NCBI GenBank assembly: GCA_016212215.1 | Contig: JACRGV010000089.1 | Coordinates: 1 to 64,000 of the forward strand | Reading direction: 5' to 3' | Length of the DNA: 64,000 bases | From: Nitrospirota bacterium | GTDB taxonomy: Bacteria > Nitrospirota > 9FT-COMBO-42-15 > HDB-SIOI813 | Part shown: piece after piece, positions 25,357 to 34,249 of the stretch | How the letters are laid out: every line of letters starts with the position of its first letter | How positions within the stretch are numbered: position 1 is the stretch's first letter | Position numbers and translations under genes: made by a program | The notes under the pieces: generated by a model | What the model was told of the DNA's origin: nothing | Seen by the model: only the letters and a program-made list of their open reading frames with translations | The model's database searches: none

Positions 25357-26745
25357 TTGGTGAAAGTAAATCAAACAGGATCCCGGATTAAACAGAAGGG
25401 GTTTGTTTTAAAAATATTTGACGTTTTTGCCTCAATTAAGCTGGCAGTTGCAATATTCTTTCTTCTGGCGCTTGGCTCTATTATTGGGACTGTTATAGAG
25501 CAGGGGCTTTCTCCTGAAGAGTATCTTGCAAAGTTTGGGGAGAGGCAGGCATACTGGATTAATCTGCTCAAGCTTAACGATACCTATCATAGCTGGTGGT
25601 TTACCTCCCTGCTTGCACTTCTTGCCATAAACCTTTCTGTTTGTGTGGCAAAGAGAGTTCCGGTAATAATGAAGTCCTACCGTTTTGCAGACCTTGATTT
25701 TACCCATAATCTTGTCACGAATTTAAGGAACAGTACAATAATACAGTATTCCGGAAACATCGAAGATGCGAAGGCAAAGGTTATATCTGTGCTTTCAGGC
25801 CGTAAGTATAAGATAATTACAGAGAACACCCCCAAAGGTATTTCAATTGTTGCGGCAAAAGGGAGGATAGGCAGACTCGGCGCTATTATAAGCCACATTA
25901 GTATATTCATCATACTCATGGGGGCAGTATTAAGCAGTGCCATAGGATACAGAAGTTTTTATCCATTTTATGAGCATGAACCTGTTTATGTGCCTCAGGG
26001 GAATTTTTATTTACAGATGGATAAGTTCTGGATTGATTATTATGATACCGGCATGATTAAAGATTATTTCAGTACGATGACTGTTATAGATCATGGTAAG
26101 AAGGTATTAACAAAGACCATTCAGGTAAATGATCCTTTACAATACAAGGGGGTCTGGTTTTACCAGAGCAGTTACGGCATGGCGTGGGATCGTATTGATA
26201 AGGCTTTTATTAAGATTACGGATAAGAAGACAGGGAATATTGTGGCAGAGGATGTTCTGGATTTCAGGAAGGAGAAGGAGATAAAGGGGACAGACTTACG
26301 GATAAATGCTACCAATTTTCTTTCTCATTTTGCTTATGATTCACAGAGTAATCAGATCTACTCTAAGTCGCCGGAACATGAGAACCCGGCAGTACAGCTC
26401 GATATTTATGAAGGCGGGAAGCTGATTTCAACCCCATGGATATTTTATAAATATCCTAATATGTTTCCGGTTAAGAACTCCAAATATAATTTTATACTTG
26501 CCGGCTACAATGCACCGCAATATTCAGGCCTCCAGATAGCAAAAGACCCCGGCGTAAATCTTGTCTGGGTCGGGAGTTTTATGCTGATGATAGGTCTGTT
26601 TATTTCCTTTTTTGTATTTCACAGGAGACTATGGGTTAAGGTCGTGTCTTCTGAAAATAATACACTGATCTATATAGGAGGCCTGACCAATAAAGACTTT
26701 ATCGGTTTTGAGAAGGAGATGAAGGTAATTACAGAATCTTTTTAA
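25357..26745 (+). CDS. resB: cytochrome c biogenesis protein ResB (CcsB-type)
   Basis: The 462-residue protein is the ResB half of the System II haem handling complex that attaches haem to apocytochromes c outside the inner membrane. The sequence FDVFASIKLAVAIFFLLALGSIIGT and SWWFTSLLALLAINLSVC show the first membrane pair; later helices flank a large periplasmic domain (about 190-400) with QVNDPLQYKGVWFYQSSYG, which is family-typical. It starts with TTG (or GTG three bases on) after AAGGT. The downstream ccsA gene supplies its usual partner. Confidence 0.92.
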   Translation: MVKVNQTGSRIKQKGFVLKIFDVFASIKLAVAIFFLLALGSIIGTVIEQGLSPEEYLAKFGERQAYWINLLKLNDTYHSWWFTSLLALLAINLSVCVAKRVPVIMKSYRFADLDFTHNLVTNLRNSTIIQYSGNIEDAKAKVISVLSGRKYKIITENTPKGISIVAAKGRIGRLGAIISHISIFIILMGAVLSSAIGYRSFYPFYEHEPVYVPQGNFYLQMDKFWIDYYDTGMIKDYFSTMTVIDHGKKVLTKTIQVNDPLQYKGVWFYQSSYGMAWDRIDKAFIKITDKKTGNIVAEDVLDFRKEKEIKGTDLRINATNFLSHFAYDSQSNQIYSKSPEHENPAVQLDIYEGGKLISTPWIFYKYPNMFPVKNSKYNFILAGYNAPQYSGLQIAKDPGVNLVWVGSFMLMIGLFISFFVFHRRLWVKVVSSENNTLIYIGGLTNKDFIGFEKEMKVITESF

Positions 26746-26798
26746 GGTAGTTTTAATCCCTCATTTATTATAATGATGAGGATGGGAGGAAACAGCTT

Positions 26799-27629
26799 AT
26801 GGTCAATTCATTTTTCATATTCGACATTTTGTTCTGGATATATCTGATAGCAGCATTCTGCTATATCTTTTATGTAGCACTAAAGAAGGATTCTATCGGC
26901 AGTATAGCATTTATACTTACTGTTATCGGCTGGATTGTAAATACTGCGGCACTTATAGTAAGGATGATGGAGACAGGCAGGGCACCGTATGTAAATCTGT
27001 ATGAGACAATGGTGTTGCTGACGTGGATGGTGGTTGCGGGCTTTATTGCTATGGCTCTAAAATTTCCCAAACTTCGCGTGTTAGGGGTAGTCATTATTTC
27101 CCTTGCATTTCTTGCTATCGGCGCTGCGGCTATGCTCCCTTACAGATACCAGGCAATTGAGCCGCTCATACCGGCATTGCAGAGCAACTGGCTGATTCTG
27201 CACGTACTTACAACATTTGTAGGATATGCCGGTTTTGCGATTGCATTCGGTATCGGGATTTTATACCTTTTCAAAGAAAGTGCTGAACGAAAAGGCAGAC
27301 CCTCTTTCTTAGACAGGTTTCCAAGTGCAGAGATTCTTGATGATATGAATTATAAGTTTATTGCCATTGGATTCCCATTCGTCACCCTCGGAATAATTCT
27401 TGGTGCTATATGGGCCAATTATGCTTGGGGCGGGTACTGGAGCTGGGATCCGAAAGAGACATGGTCGCTCATCGTATGGTTTATCTATGCAGGCTATTTC
27501 CATGGCAGGCTTGTCAGGGGATGGAAAGGGAGAAAGACTGCATATTTCTCAATAATAGGATTCTTAGCTGTAATCTTTCTCTACTGGGGAGTCAGCTTTG
27601 TATTACCGGGACTTCATGCCTACGCATAA
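26799..27629 (+). CDS. ccsA: cytochrome c biogenesis protein CcsA (haem-handling)
   Basis: The 276-residue, eight-helix protein carries the tryptophan-rich haem motif WGGYWSWDPKETWSLIVW and the conserved histidines around it (HVLTTFVGYAGFA, YFHGRLVRGWKGRK). It is the CcsA subunit that, with ResB, exports and presents haem for cytochrome c assembly. It lies 53 bp after resB on the same strand. A repeat-filled gap separates it from tlpA and ccdA, which provide thiol reduction for the same pathway. Confidence 0.94.
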   Translation: MVNSFFIFDILFWIYLIAAFCYIFYVALKKDSIGSIAFILTVIGWIVNTAALIVRMMETGRAPYVNLYETMVLLTWMVVAGFIAMALKFPKLRVLGVVIISLAFLAIGAAAMLPYRYQAIEPLIPALQSNWLILHVLTTFVGYAGFAIAFGIGILYLFKESAERKGRPSFLDRFPSAEILDDMNYKFIAIGFPFVTLGIILGAIWANYAWGGYWSWDPKETWSLIVWFIYAGYFHGRLVRGWKGRKTAYFSIIGFLAVIFLYWGVSFVLPGLHAYA

Positions 27630-27872
27630 GTACAGTGAACAGTAAGCAGTGAGCAGAAGTTAGAAGCAAGAAGTAAGAAGTTAGAAATAAGAGGACGAAA
27701 AACAGTAATGAAGATTCCCTCTCCCTCAGGGAGAGGGTCAGGGTGAGGGTGGGCATAGCAACACACGTAACATATAGCAGAAGTTAGAAGCAAGAAGATA
27801 GAAGCAAGATTAAAAAGATAAAGGAAGATTCCCTCCCCTTCAAGGGGAGGGTTAGGGTGGGGATGGGGTTGT
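27628..27872. repeat. family D, C and cassette II repeats
   Basis: GTGAACAGTAAGCAGTGAGC, AGAAGTTAGAAGCAAGAAG tracts, CTCTCCCTCAGGGAGAGGG and CCCTCCCCTTCAAGGGGAGG followed by GGGGATGGGG. The last purine tract lies just before the tlpA start and may act as its Shine-Dalgarno. Confidence 0.88.
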
Positions 27873-27876
27873 TCAA

Positions 27877-28455
27877 ATGAATGATAAAGCTAACGGTACA
27901 AACAAACTCAGCGCCATTATTATCGGTATTGTTGTACTGGCCGGTATCGTCGGTATGGTATGGCTTAAGAGCAATAAATATGCCCCGGTTATTACAGGTT
28001 CTGATGCCCCTGATTTTACCCTTAAAGATTTGAGCGGCAGAGAACATTCGCTTTCCTCTTATCACGGTAAGGTTGTATTTGTAAATTTCTGGGCTACATG
28101 GTGCAAGAGCTGTAGAGAAGAGATGCCGTCTATGCAGACACTTTATAAATATCTGAAAGATAGAGATGTCCCTTTTGAGATGCTTGCCATCAGCATGGAC
28201 AGGGTAACCACGCAAAAAGAAGTGGACAGTTTTGTGAAGAGTCTTGGAATTACCTTTCCGGTACTCCTTGACCCGTGGGGCAAGACAGACGGAAAATACA
28301 AACTTACCGGCGTACCTGAGACTTATATTATAGATCAGGAAGGGAGGGTTGTTGAAAAGATCATCGGCCCCCGTGACTGGACAACTATCGGGTCTGTCGA
28401 GAAATTATTCGGGCTTCTCCATATCAGTACAGAGCCTGAAAAAAAGGGAGGATAA
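27877..28455 (+). CDS. TlpA/ResA-family thiol-disulfide oxidoreductase
   Basis: The 192-residue, membrane-anchored thioredoxin-like protein has a single N-terminal helix (about 12-30) and a periplasmic AhpC/TSA-Redoxin domain with the active site WCKSC (Cys76, Cys79) and the cis-proline motif GVPETYII. Such proteins reduce the CXXCH cysteines of apocytochrome c before haem attachment. It sits 2 bp from ccdA, which passes it electrons, and downstream of resB-ccsA, so its job in cytochrome c maturation is well supported by context. Confidence 0.9.
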   Translation: MNDKANGTNKLSAIIIGIVVLAGIVGMVWLKSNKYAPVITGSDAPDFTLKDLSGREHSLSSYHGKVVFVNFWATWCKSCREEMPSMQTLYKYLKDRDVPFEMLAISMDRVTTQKEVDSFVKSLGITFPVLLDPWGKTDGKYKLTGVPETYIIDQEGRVVEKIIGPRDWTTIGSVEKLFGLLHISTEPEKKGG

Positions 28456-28457
28456 AA

Positions 28458-29198
28458 TTGGAAGGAACACAGCTTTCTATATTCATGGCATTTCTCGCAG
28501 GGCTTCTGTCATTTGTCTCGCCATGCGTATTACCGCTCGTACCGTCTTTTGTAACCTACATAACAGGGCTTACATTTGAAGATATTACATCTGATAAAGA
28601 CAGGGCAAGGATACGAAAAATAACCATCAGCAATTCTCTTGCATTTATCGCCGGATTCACAACTATTTTTATTTTATTCGGTGCATCAGCAACATTTATC
28701 GGACAGGTATTTCTGCAGTATCAGGATATTATTCAAAAGATTGGAGCAGTCCTGATAATCCTATTCGGATTGTATATTATGGGGGTACTGAAACTCAATT
28801 TCCTGACAAAAGAGAAAAAGTTTCACATAGAAAATAAACCATCAGGGTACTTAGGTTCGTATATAGTTGGAATGGCATTTGCGGCCGGATGGACGCCGTG
28901 TGTCGGCCCGATATTAGGAACAATACTGCTGTATGCAAGTACCACCGGCTCAATTGGAAAAGGGATCGGACTACTCGCTGTTTACTCCCTTGGACTTGGC
29001 CTGCCTCTTTTTATTTCAGCCCTTGCAATAAATACATTCATCTCCACATTTAAGGTTATTGCAAGATATATGAGATGGATAACCATAATAAGCGGGATAT
29101 TCCTCATCCTGATAGGGGTTATGATTTTTACAAATTCCTTTACCATCATCACAACATGGTTCCAACAGCACGGGATAGGGTATACGATAGAGTTGTAA
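28458..29198 (+). CDS. ccdA: cytochrome c biogenesis protein CcdA
   Basis: The 246-residue protein with six membrane helices moves reducing equivalents from cytoplasmic thioredoxin to periplasmic TlpA/ResA. The redox cysteines are in FVSPCVLPLVPSF (Cys23) and GWTPCVGP (Cys148), the CcdA/DsbD-beta signature. It starts with TTG 2 bp after the tlpA stop. Together with resB and ccsA this completes a System II pathway. Confidence 0.93.
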   Translation: MEGTQLSIFMAFLAGLLSFVSPCVLPLVPSFVTYITGLTFEDITSDKDRARIRKITISNSLAFIAGFTTIFILFGASATFIGQVFLQYQDIIQKIGAVLIILFGLYIMGVLKLNFLTKEKKFHIENKPSGYLGSYIVGMAFAAGWTPCVGPILGTILLYASTTGSIGKGIGLLAVYSLGLGLPLFISALAINTFISTFKVIARYMRWITIISGIFLILIGVMIFTNSFTIITTWFQQHGIGYTIEL

Positions 29199-29205
29199 GA
29201 AGTGC

Positions 29206-29271
29206 GGATTTCCCCCTCCCTTGACGGGAGGGGGTTAGGGGGAGGGTGAGCTGTGAGGATTTTCGGGTGAA
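29206..29271. repeat. cassette II repeat with border end
   Basis: CCCCTCCCTTGACGGGAGGGG, GTTAGGGGGAGGGTGAGCTG, then GGATTTTCGGGTGAA. Confidence 0.8.
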
Positions 29272-29341
29272 GGGGAAACCAATTTTTGACATTCATTTTG
29301 GTGTATGGAATAATACTTTTTCCAAAAACAGGTAATAGGTA

Positions 29342-30523
29342 ATGGGTGACAGTACAACGGATTTTGATGTAATAGTGGTCGGGGCGGGACCTTCCGGCTC
29401 TACAACTGCTTATGAGCTTGCAAAAGCGGGTATGAGTGTCCTCATACTTGAGAAAGAAAAGTTTCCACGCTACAAACCCTGCGGCGGCGGCCTTTCACTT
29501 AAACTAGAACGTATCCTTTCTGTAAACATTAAAGATGTAATAGAATCTACAATAACCGGTTCTTACTTCAGTTATCAGCAAAAAGACGGGCTTTATCTAT
29601 GGTCCGACAGACCGATCGCCCACATGGTTATGAGGGATAAGTTTGATACATTACTCGTCTCAGAGGCTGTAAAGGCCGGTGCCGCTTTCAGGGACAGGGT
29701 AAAGGTTAATGGGATAACAGAGTCAAGTAGCGGCTATGATGTCATCAGCGATGAAGAGAGCTTTCATGGCAGATATGTTATTGGTGCTGATGGCGTAAAT
29801 GGTGTTGTCAGGAGATTTATCCGCCCGCGGGAGATACGCACCATGGCGGCCTCTATTGAGGCTGAGATCCCTGTTGAAAAGGACTTGATTGATAAGCATA
29901 ACAATTATGTGCATATTGACTTCGGCACTATTCCTTATGGTTATGCATGGGTCTTCCCTAAGAATGGTGTATTGTCTGCCGGCATTGCAGGTTTCCGGGG
30001 TGTTGTAAAACAACCCAAAAAATATTTTGACCAGTTTATTAAGGCACATTCTTCAATCAGTGAAGTCAGTAACTATAAGTATAAAGGCTATCCAATCCCA
30101 TTATTCAGAAACCACCAGAGTCTTACAAAGGGCGGAGTCTTATTAACCGGTGATGCAGGCAATCTTGTTGACCCATTTTTTGGTGAAGGGATATATTACG
30201 CCATAAGGAGCGGTCAGCTTGCATCGTCTGTAGTAATTGATGCGAGGAACAAAGGATATGATACCCTTTCCGGATATGATGGGCTTCTTGATTCTGAACT
30301 GTATCCTGAATTCAAGGCCGCACAGAAAATATCTCAGTTTGTATATACCTTCCCTAAGACATGGTTTGACATCCTCACTGATAAGCCTGAACTTGCTGAA
30401 AAATACTACAATGTGCTGAGGGGTGAAAGCAGCTATAGAGAATTCTTAAAAGAGCTTAAGGGCATTGCCGGTTCTTTGATGAAGACAGCATTGAAGAGCG
30501 GATTCCTGCAATTATTCAGTTAA
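29342..30523 (+). CDS. geranylgeranyl reductase-family FAD oxidoreductase
   Basis: The 393-residue flavoprotein of the PHBH/geranylgeranyl reductase family has an N-terminal FAD-binding motif (VVGAGPSGSTTAYELA), FPRYKPCGGGLS, GADGVNGVVRRF and the second FAD motif GDAGNLVDPFFGEGI. Members reduce prenyl chains or oxidise aromatic compounds; substrate cannot be assigned. The annotation as geranylgeranyl reductase family is solid, a specific role in menaquinone or lipid saturation would be guesswork. It stands alone between the cytochrome c genes and an M50 protease. Confidence 0.85.
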   Translation: MGDSTTDFDVIVVGAGPSGSTTAYELAKAGMSVLILEKEKFPRYKPCGGGLSLKLERILSVNIKDVIESTITGSYFSYQQKDGLYLWSDRPIAHMVMRDKFDTLLVSEAVKAGAAFRDRVKVNGITESSSGYDVISDEESFHGRYVIGADGVNGVVRRFIRPREIRTMAASIEAEIPVEKDLIDKHNNYVHIDFGTIPYGYAWVFPKNGVLSAGIAGFRGVVKQPKKYFDQFIKAHSSISEVSNYKYKGYPIPLFRNHQSLTKGGVLLTGDAGNLVDPFFGEGIYYAIRSGQLASSVVIDARNKGYDTLSGYDGLLDSELYPEFKAAQKISQFVYTFPKTWFDILTDKPELAEKYYNVLRGESSYREFLKELKGIAGSLMKTALKSGFLQLFS

Positions 30524-30633
30524 GTAACATTAAAAACAATGAGTAACCACAAAGGCACAAAGTAAAAAAATAATTTTCCCTTTTATATTTTAATATTGAT
30601 TTTCCTCAGTGTCTCAGTGTTTTTTTACATTAT

Positions 30634-31764
30634 ATGGTAACTTCCGGCTTTAAACTTTTCAGGGTACTGGGCATACCCATTCATGTACACTATACATGGT
30701 TTATTGTCTTTTCCCTTGTAGTCTATACCCTTGCAATAAATTATTTTCCTTATATGGGGCCTTACTACAGTCCTTCAGTCAGGTGGTTTATGGCTGTTCT
30801 CTCTGCCTTAATATTGTTTTCTTCAATCCTGTTACATGAACTTGCACATTCTTATGTTGCACAAAAAGAAGGGATTACGATCAGCAGTATTACCCTGTTT
30901 GTCTTCGGGGGGATAGCTAAGATGGCCGGCGAGACAAAGTCCCCAAAGGGGGAGATGAAGATTGCCATAGCAGGGCCGGCATTAAGTTTATGTCTCGCGA
31001 TAATCTTCTGGATTATTGCATTTATCTTTAAAAGAGGCATGGCAACATCTCCTGTGCTTGCCATATCTTATTTCCTTGCAACTTCAAATACAGCCATTGC
31101 CATATTCAATCTTATCCCTGGTTTCCCGCTTGACGGCGGCAGGCTCTTACGGGCGGCTATCTGGCATAAGACAGGGAATCTTAACAAGGCCACACTTATC
31201 TCAAGCCGCATTGGTAAGGGTTTTGCCATATTTCTAATCGCAATGGGACTATGGGATATTATGCATGGTGAATTCATCAGCGGTCTCTGGGCGATTTTTA
31301 TAGGCATGTTTCTCCAGCAGGTAGCAGGAGAGGGATATAAACAGACCGTACTGCATAACACACTCGTTGTTGTAAAAGTCCGCGATATTATGGTCTCGCC
31401 TGTAGTAGTCATAGATGATGAATTTATGACACTCGACAGGGTAGTGAATGACTATTTCTTCCGCTACCGTTATAACAGCTTCCCGATAGTCTCCGGTAAC
31501 ATGCTCCTTGGTACTGTCTCCCTTCATGATGTCAGGAATGTTGAAAAAGAGAAGTGGCCGGATGTTCGTGTGAGAGAGATCATGTGCACCAATCCTGCGG
31601 AGTTCACCATATCCCCTGAACTAAGTGCTGAAGATGCCTTAGACAAAATGGTAGAAGATAACCGCGGCCGCCTTGTAGTCATAGAGCTGGGAAATATAAT
31701 TGGAATAATCAGTCAGCGGGATATCATGCATGTATTGAAGTTAAAGACCGACCTCGGGAAGTAG
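30634..31764 (+). CDS. M50 site-2 protease with CBS domains (SpoIVFB-like)
   Basis: The 376-residue membrane metalloprotease has six membrane helices, the zinc motif HELAHS (His68, Glu69, His72) in helix two and the third ligand in NLIPGFPLDGGRLLRA. The C-terminal 130 residues contain two CBS domains (VRDIMVSPVVVIDD..., VREIMCTNPAEF...), which usually bind adenine nucleotides and regulate activity. The substrate is unknown. The gap upstream contains a CACAAAGGCACAAAG / CAGTGTCTCAGTG repeat-like tract and no clear promoter. Confidence 0.93.
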   Translation: MVTSGFKLFRVLGIPIHVHYTWFIVFSLVVYTLAINYFPYMGPYYSPSVRWFMAVLSALILFSSILLHELAHSYVAQKEGITISSITLFVFGGIAKMAGETKSPKGEMKIAIAGPALSLCLAIIFWIIAFIFKRGMATSPVLAISYFLATSNTAIAIFNLIPGFPLDGGRLLRAAIWHKTGNLNKATLISSRIGKGFAIFLIAMGLWDIMHGEFISGLWAIFIGMFLQQVAGEGYKQTVLHNTLVVVKVRDIMVSPVVVIDDEFMTLDRVVNDYFFRYRYNSFPIVSGNMLLGTVSLHDVRNVEKEKWPDVRVREIMCTNPAEFTISPELSAEDALDKMVEDNRGRLVVIELGNIIGIISQRDIMHVLKLKTDLGK

Positions 31765-31865
31765 TTGAATATAAAAATAGTTATGCTAAAATGATACCGT
31801 TGTATCACTAAAGTTCGTTAATAGCTCTATATTTTCATACAGCGTTTAAGTAATTCATAGCAATA

Positions 31866-32735
31866 TTATATACATTCCCACATACAAAAATGTCCGACAG
31901 GCCTCTTCCTGACAATTGAGGCATCACGTAACTTCTTCAATGCATCCGTGGCTTTCTCAAATGATATCTCGCAAACCACAGATACCTCTTTAGTAGCTAC
32001 ATGCCTGTATTTTCTGACAAATGTTTCTACATCAGGAGGTGAAGAACGTTTAATTCCCGGTGCCAGTTCATTGATAGATTTAATATAATCTTCATAAGTA
32101 TTATCTCCATCAAGTATCCTGTATTCACCGGAATCGTTTGTGAGAAGCAATGCAGGAAATGAATATCTCAAATGTCCCTCTGTCACCTTTGTATCCCTGG
32201 CCTCCGGCACAGGGCGGCGGGCTGCCTCCCAATCCTCTCTGAATGCCTGTATCGCAGACTCACTATCCATGTCAATTCGTAGCCTGTCCATATTCATACC
32301 GGGAATATCTTCTGCAAGTTTTAATAATGCCTCCTTATTATCCAACCGCCGCTTTTCTGTTAGGAGTCCTTCACGGATCCTTCGCAGGAATGCATCTTCT
32401 AAATCTGCACCCTGAAGCCCGGCTGCCTTGGCCGCAATACATGCCGGATGAGTAGACATTGGAGGCCCATCTGTCCAGAAACCTACATCAATAGGCATCT
32501 GGGTTTTAATTGAAACCTCTTCCTGATGTTTTGCCAGTGCCTCGCCATCACCGCCGGACAGATTGTACAAAGGGTCATAGAAATCTTTTGACCATCGTTC
32601 CATTAACCCGCCTAACCTATGCCTCCATTGAATCCGGTTACCAAACTCTTCTCTTAGCTTCCTGTATTTTGGTTCATTGCCCCACGACCATGAACATAAC
32701 GGGTCTGTAAAATATTCAGCCTTTATCTTCTCCAT
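31866..32735 (-). CDS. DsbA/thioredoxin-like protein with CXXS active site
   Basis: The 289-residue protein belongs to the DsbA-like group near SpxH/FrnE (YFTDPLCSWSWGNEP start, central helical insertion, PALLLTNDSGEYRILDG with the cis-proline region). The usual CXXC is CSWS here, so only one catalytic cysteine remains; it may act as an adaptor or glutathione-type enzyme rather than a disulfide oxidase. No signal peptide is present, so it is cytoplasmic. The last 60 residues (FVRKYRHVATKEVSVVCE...) look like a winged-helix appendix. It lies 17 bp downstream of a methyltransferase gene, likely co-transcribed. Confidence 0.72.
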   Translation of the reverse strand: MEKIKAEYFTDPLCSWSWGNEPKYRKLREEFGNRIQWRHRLGGLMERWSKDFYDPLYNLSGGDGEALAKHQEEVSIKTQMPIDVGFWTDGPPMSTHPACIAAKAAGLQGADLEDAFLRRIREGLLTEKRRLDNKEALLKLAEDIPGMNMDRLRIDMDSESAIQAFREDWEAARRPVPEARDTKVTEGHLRYSFPALLLTNDSGEYRILDGDNTYEDYIKSINELAPGIKRSSPPDVETFVRKYRHVATKEVSVVCEISFEKATDALKKLRDASIVRKRPVGHFCMWECI

Positions 32736-32752
32736 TTGTGCCCTCCTTTAAA

Positions 32753-33313
32753 TTACTTTATTCCTTTGATCTTATAATAAGAAGCACACAGGTTCCCTTT
32801 TTCTTCTATCTTAAAACCTGCTGCCTTCATGAGTTCTTCTGTCTCTGTCATATCAATCCTTTCTTCAAAAGGAGGCCCCTGTTCCTCTTCCTTCTTCTGC
32901 CAGTCTAATAGGATTAGTTTCCCGTTATTCCGTAAGAGCCTCTTCAGTTCATGCAGAAATGCCGGTTTATCCGATGCCTCATGAAAGACAAACGCAGTAA
33001 AGACCATATCACACACAGCGTCTTCAACAGGTATTGAATTTTCAGTTGAGAGTATAACATGGATGTTTTGGTCAGGATTCCTCTTTTGCAGTTCTTTTAA
33101 CATCTCTTTCTGAATATCCACTGCATAGACCTTTCCCTTACTGCCTACTACCTCGGATGCAGGTAATGTGAAAAAACCTGGCCCGCAGCCGATATCTGCA
33201 AAGGCCATCCCTGAAGAAAGCCCGTTTGACCGCAGAAATCCCACCGGTTCCAGCTCCCTCTTCCTCTCTTCATTCATCAGTATTTCTATCTTTGCCGGAT
33301 CAAATTTATGCAT
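32753..33313 (-). CDS. class I SAM-dependent methyltransferase
   Basis: A 186-residue methyltransferase of the UbiE/Methyltransf_11 type: motif I FADIGCGPGFFTLPA, the acidic end of strand 2 in VYAVDIQKEML, and the active-site region VFTAFVFHEA. The C-terminal strand-helix set is complete. The substrate is unknown. GAGGG lies a few bases ahead of the ATG. Its upstream gap is filled by border and cassette repeats, and the CXXS thioredoxin-like gene follows it. Confidence 0.85.
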   Translation of the reverse strand: MHKFDPAKIEILMNEERKRELEPVGFLRSNGLSSGMAFADIGCGPGFFTLPASEVVGSKGKVYAVDIQKEMLKELQKRNPDQNIHVILSTENSIPVEDAVCDMVFTAFVFHEASDKPAFLHELKRLLRNNGKLILLDWQKKEEEQGPPFEERIDMTETEELMKAAGFKIEEKGNLCASYYKIKGIK

Positions 33314-33344
33314 TTTATTCCCTCGAAATAATAATTATTTATCA

Positions 33345-33545
33345 AGTTATCATCCGATAATCCCTTCCGGCGGGGTAAGAAAACCCCGCCTATCCCTATC
33401 TACGAGGATAGGCGGGACTTTCTTGTCCCGCTGATTTTCATGGCCCTTTGTGAACCCTCGGCTCATGGGGGTTCATCCGAAAATAACCCCCACCCTACCC
33501 TTCCCCTTATAAGGGGAAGGGTAGGGAATAAACTCAGTCCCCTCT
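33345..33545. repeat. border + cassette I + border + cassette II (minus orientation)
   Basis: Starts CATCCGATAATC, runs through GGCGGGGTAAGAAAACCCCG and GGGACTTTCTTGTCCC, then border hairpin TGAACCCTCGGCTCA and ACCCTTCCCCTTATAAGGGG palindrome. Confidence 0.9.
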
Positions 33546-33560
33546 CCCTATTCACTGTCG

Positions 33561-34214
33561 TTACTCCTCCCCTTCCCACTCCTTATAAAATCTGTCTAAG
33601 TAACCTTCCATATAATGATGTCTTTCCTCAGCCATTTTCTTTGCAGTCTTTGTGTTCATCATATCTTTTAATAAAAGGAGTTTTTCATAAAAGTGGTTGA
33701 TGGAGGGGCCTTTGTTGTTCTTATATTGCTCAAAGGTCTCATGTTCTGCCGGTTTAATATCAGGGTTGTAGATTTCCAATCCCTTGTATCCGCCATAAGC
33801 AAATGCCCTCGCAATACCAATGGCACCAATGGCATCCAGTCGGTCGGCATCCTGTACCACCATCCCTTCCTGTGTACGCATCGGTGTCTCAACACCTGCA
33901 CCCTTGAATGATATATCTTTTATAATCTCACATACATTTGCAATAACCTCTTTATCTACATTAAGCCCCTCAAGCCATTCTCCGGCAACCCGCGGACCTA
34001 CAGTCAAATCACCGCCATGAAATTTGTGGTCTGCAATATCATGTAGAAGGGCCGCAAGCTGAATAGTAAAGATATCCGCCTTTTCCTCTTTACCGATATG
34101 TATAGCCGTCTTCCATACCCTGTAAATATGCCACCAGTCATGCCCTGAGCTTTCGGATTCCATTTGTTTCTTTACATAGTCTTCAGTCTTTTTTAAGATT
34201 GTTTCTTTATTCAT
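33561..34214 (-). CDS. HD-domain phosphohydrolase
   Basis: The 217-residue protein has the HD metal-binding motif in order: GHDWWHIYRVWKTA (His), LLHDIADHKF (His-Asp) and VQDADRLDAIGAIG (Asp). This pattern matches the YedJ/YpgQ subgroup, which hydrolyses nucleotide phosphates or pyrophosphates. No signal peptide, so cytoplasmic. It is 35 bp downstream of the M14-like hydrolase gene and may share its transcript. The substrate is not predictable. Confidence 0.88.
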   Translation of the reverse strand: MNKETILKKTEDYVKKQMESESSGHDWWHIYRVWKTAIHIGKEEKADIFTIQLAALLHDIADHKFHGGDLTVGPRVAGEWLEGLNVDKEVIANVCEIIKDISFKGAGVETPMRTQEGMVVQDADRLDAIGAIGIARAFAYGGYKGLEIYNPDIKPAEHETFEQYKNNKGPSINHFYEKLLLLKDMMNTKTAKKMAEERHHYMEGYLDRFYKEWEGEE

Positions 34215-34249
34215 AAGTTCATAACTCCTTTTACTTTATCCCTCTTATT

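Noticed and set aside
31798-31815. TGATAC/GTATCA hairpin between convergent genes
   Set aside because: Only a 6-bp stem and no U-tract, too weak to call a terminator.
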